This document shows, one piece after another, positions 62,354 through 64,000 of a DNA stretch of 64,000 nt (position 1 is the first letter of the stretch; the number at the start of each line of letters is the position of its first letter). This DNA is from Alphaproteobacteria bacterium MedPE-SWcel (GTDB lineage: Bacteria; Pseudomonadota; Alphaproteobacteria; Rhodobacterales; Rhodobacteraceae). The DNA lies in contig MPDC01000002.1 in the NCBI GenBank assembly GCA_001874255.1, positions 186,001-250,000 of the forward strand, in the 5' to 3' direction. The translations under genes were made by a program, and so were the position numbers. The notes under the pieces are model-generated. The model was given only the letters and a program-made list of their open reading frames with translations, was not told the DNA's origin and did not search any database.

Positions 62354-64000
62354 CTATTCAGACCCAAAACCATTGCCGTGATCGGCGGCGGCGCCTGGTG
62401 TTCTGCGGTGATCGAGCAATGCCGGAAGATGGGGTATCAGGGTCGGATCTGGCCGGTGCATCCCAAGGCGGCGGAGGTCGCGGGCCTGCCCGCCTATGCC
62501 GATGTGGGCGCCCTGCCCGAGGCCCCGGATGCGAGCTTCATCGGCGTCAATCGCTTTGCCACGGTAGAGATCGTCGCGGCACTTGCGGCCCGCGGGGCAG
62601 GGGGCGCGGTGTGCTTCGCCTCGGGGTTTCTGGAAGCCCAGGCCGAGGATGCAGAGGGCGCGGACCTGCAGGACAGGCTTTTGCAGGCTGCCGGTGAAAT
62701 GCCGATTCTGGGCCCCAATTGCTATGGCTTCATCAACTACCTCGATGGGGCCCTGCTGTGGCCCGATCAACATGGTGGCCAACGGGTGGACAAAGGTGTG
62801 GCGATTGTCACCCAGAGTTCCAATATCGCCATCAACCTGACGATGCAGACCCGGGCGCTGCCGCTGGCCTATGTGGTGACCTGTGGCAATCAGGCGCAAA
62901 CCGGCTTGGCCGCCATCGGCGAGGCCCTGCTGACCGATGACCGGGTCACGGCCCTTGGCCTGCATATCGAGGGTTTTGGCGATCTGCGCGCGTTCGAGGC
63001 GCTGGCGGCAAAGGCCCGGCAGCTGGGCAAGCCAATCATCGCGCTCAAGGTGGGCAAGTCGGCGCAGGCGCGGGTTGCAACCATCTCTCATACGGCCTCG
63101 CTGGCGGGCGGGGATGCGGGCGCCGGGGCGTTGCTCTCGCGTCTGGGCATTCCGCGTCTCGATGATTTGCCGTCCTTTCTCGAAACCTTGAAACTGCTGC
63201 ATGTGGTGGGGCATCTGCCCTCGACCCGGATTGCGACAATCAGCTGCTCCGGTGGCGAGGCGAGCCTCTCGGCGGATATGGCACATGGGCGCGGGGTGAG
63301 CTTTCCGCCGCTGAATGATCGTCAGCGCAGCGATCTGCGCGCGGCGCTGGGGCCGATGGTGGCATTGGCGAACCCGCTCGACTACCACACCTATATCTGG
63401 CGCGACACAGAAGCGATGACGCGGGCCTTTTCCGCCATGGTCGATCCGCAGCTGGCCTTGACGATCCTCATCGTTGATTTTCCGCGCGCCGACCGCTGCG
63501 ACGCGTCGGATTGGGACTGCACGATCCAGTCGGCCATTGCGGTGCGGGCGCAAACGGGACAGCCGATTGCCATGCTCGCCACCCTGCCGGAATTGCTGCC
63601 CGAAGGGGTCGCCGAACGCCTGTTGGCGGCGGGGGTCGTGCCGATGATGGGCCTCGCCGAAGCGATTTCGGCCATCGAGGCCGCAGGCCACAGACGTCCC
63701 GATGCCCCGCCGGCCCTGTTGTTGCCGACAAAATCACACAGCGACCCCGACCTGGTGCCCGAGGGAGAGGCCAAGGCCTGGCTTGCCCGCTTTGGCCTCC
63801 GGGTGCCGCGGGCCAAGCCTGCACGCTCTGTCGTGGCCGCCCGTGCTGTCGCCGCCGACATCGGCTATCCGGTGGTTCTGAAGGGCGAAGGCATTGCACA
63901 CAAGACCGAGGAGGGCGCGGTGAAGCTGAACCTGGGCTCGGGGCAGGCGGTCAGTGATGCGGCCGTGGCCATGCCCACGGACCGGTTTTTGGTGGAGGAA
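62336..64000 (+). CDS. Acetate-CoA ligase family protein (ADP-forming type), 3' end outside window
   Basis: The open frame runs from ATG 62336 to the right edge with no stop (555 codons). It has an N-terminal CoA-binding Rossmann domain (PKTIAVIGGGAWCSAVIEQC), NCYGFINYLDGALLWP, the phosphohistidine motif ISHTASLAGGDAG with His at residue 252, SCSGGEASLSADMAH, and the beginning of an ATP-grasp domain (AKAWLARFGLRVP, YPVVLKGEGIAHKTEEGAVKLNL in pieces). This is the domain order of fused ADP-forming acyl-CoA synthetases. It starts directly after the SelW-like stop (TAAATG), with motif copy F over its start codon. The substrate is unknown. Confidence 0.9.
   Translation, partial: MQSLNRLFRPKTIAVIGGGAWCSAVIEQCRKMGYQGRIWPVHPKAAEVAGLPAYADVGALPEAPDASFIGVNRFATVEIVAALAARGAGGAVCFASGFLEAQAEDAEGADLQDRLLQAAGEMPILGPNCYGFINYLDGALLWPDQHGGQRVDKGVAIVTQSSNIAINLTMQTRALPLAYVVTCGNQAQTGLAAIGEALLTDDRVTALGLHIEGFGDLRAFEALAAKARQLGKPIIALKVGKSAQARVATISHTASLAGGDAGAGALLSRLGIPRLDDLPSFLETLKLLHVVGHLPSTRIATISCSGGEASLSADMAHGRGVSFPPLNDRQRSDLRAALGPMVALANPLDYHTYIWRDTEAMTRAFSAMVDPQLALTILIVDFPRADRCDASDWDCTIQSAIAVRAQTGQPIAMLATLPELLPEGVAERLLAAGVVPMMGLAEAISAIEAAGHRRPDAPPALLLPTKSHSDPDLVPEGEAKAWLARFGLRVPRAKPARSVVAARAVAADIGYPVVLKGEGIAHKTEEGAVKLNLGSGQAVSDAAVAMPTDRFLVEE

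Overview
The window comes from the chromosome of an alphaproteobacterium, most likely a marine member of the Rhodobacterales (Roseobacter group). I base this on the high GC content, GTG/TTG starts with strong GGAG-type ribosome binding sites, and gene content typical of that group: a complex I NDUFA9-like protein, an FzlA-like GST beside queG, GT14-type surface glycosyltransferases, and lptCAB-hpf-ptsN. No phage, plasmid, IS element, CRISPR array or rRNA is visible.

Layout. (1) 1-7837 (+): a tightly packed galactoside operon with an alpha-galactosidase (GH36, cut by the left edge), an IlvD/Edd-family sugar-acid dehydratase, an SDR sugar dehydrogenase, KDGal kinase, KDPGal aldolase, an SMP-30 lactonase and a GH42 beta-galactosidase. 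Together they form a De Ley-Doudoroff route from galactosides to pyruvate and glyceraldehyde-3-phosphate. (2) 7842-12712: radC, dnaJ-dnaK and alkB. (3) 12709-22748: a surface-polysaccharide region with an ABC-2 export permease, cysQ, kdsB, galU, galE, two paralogous GT2-like enzymes, a GT14-like protein and a two-domain sulfotransferase. CysQ destroys the PAP made by sulfotransferases, so a sulfated polysaccharide is a reasonable reading. (4) 22862-26770 (-): rnd, lptC, lptA, lptB, hpf, ptsN, without the rpoN gene often found between lptB and hpf. (5) 27105-38343: a xylose locus with xylB-xylA-galM, a di-heme peroxidase, a divergent ROK regulator followed by a CRTAC1-type propeller protein, and an xylFHG ABC transporter. 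Two matching NagC/Mlc-like operators lie at the two promoters. (6) 38444-48485: class II aldolase, two identical tRNA-Leu(CAG) genes, the NDUFA9-like protein, uppP, and gltD-gfa-gltB. (7) 48651-59753: mtgA, fzlA-like, queG, hyuA, msrB-msrA, a DMT exporter, HU, adenine deaminase-AMP nucleosidase and an ArsC-like protein. (8) 59811-64000: a GlxA-type regulator divergent from an acyl-CoA dehydrogenase, a SelT/W/H-like protein and an acetate-CoA ligase family protein cut by the right edge.

The most unusual signal is a 20-bp interspersed motif, consensus CCTTGTTAGAGACTGTTTTT. Six good copies and one diverged copy sit on both strands, mostly inside unrelated genes. Four of the coding copies are read in the same frame as Leu-Leu-Glu and use the TTA codon, which is uncommon in this GC-rich sequence. 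I know of no named element that matches it.
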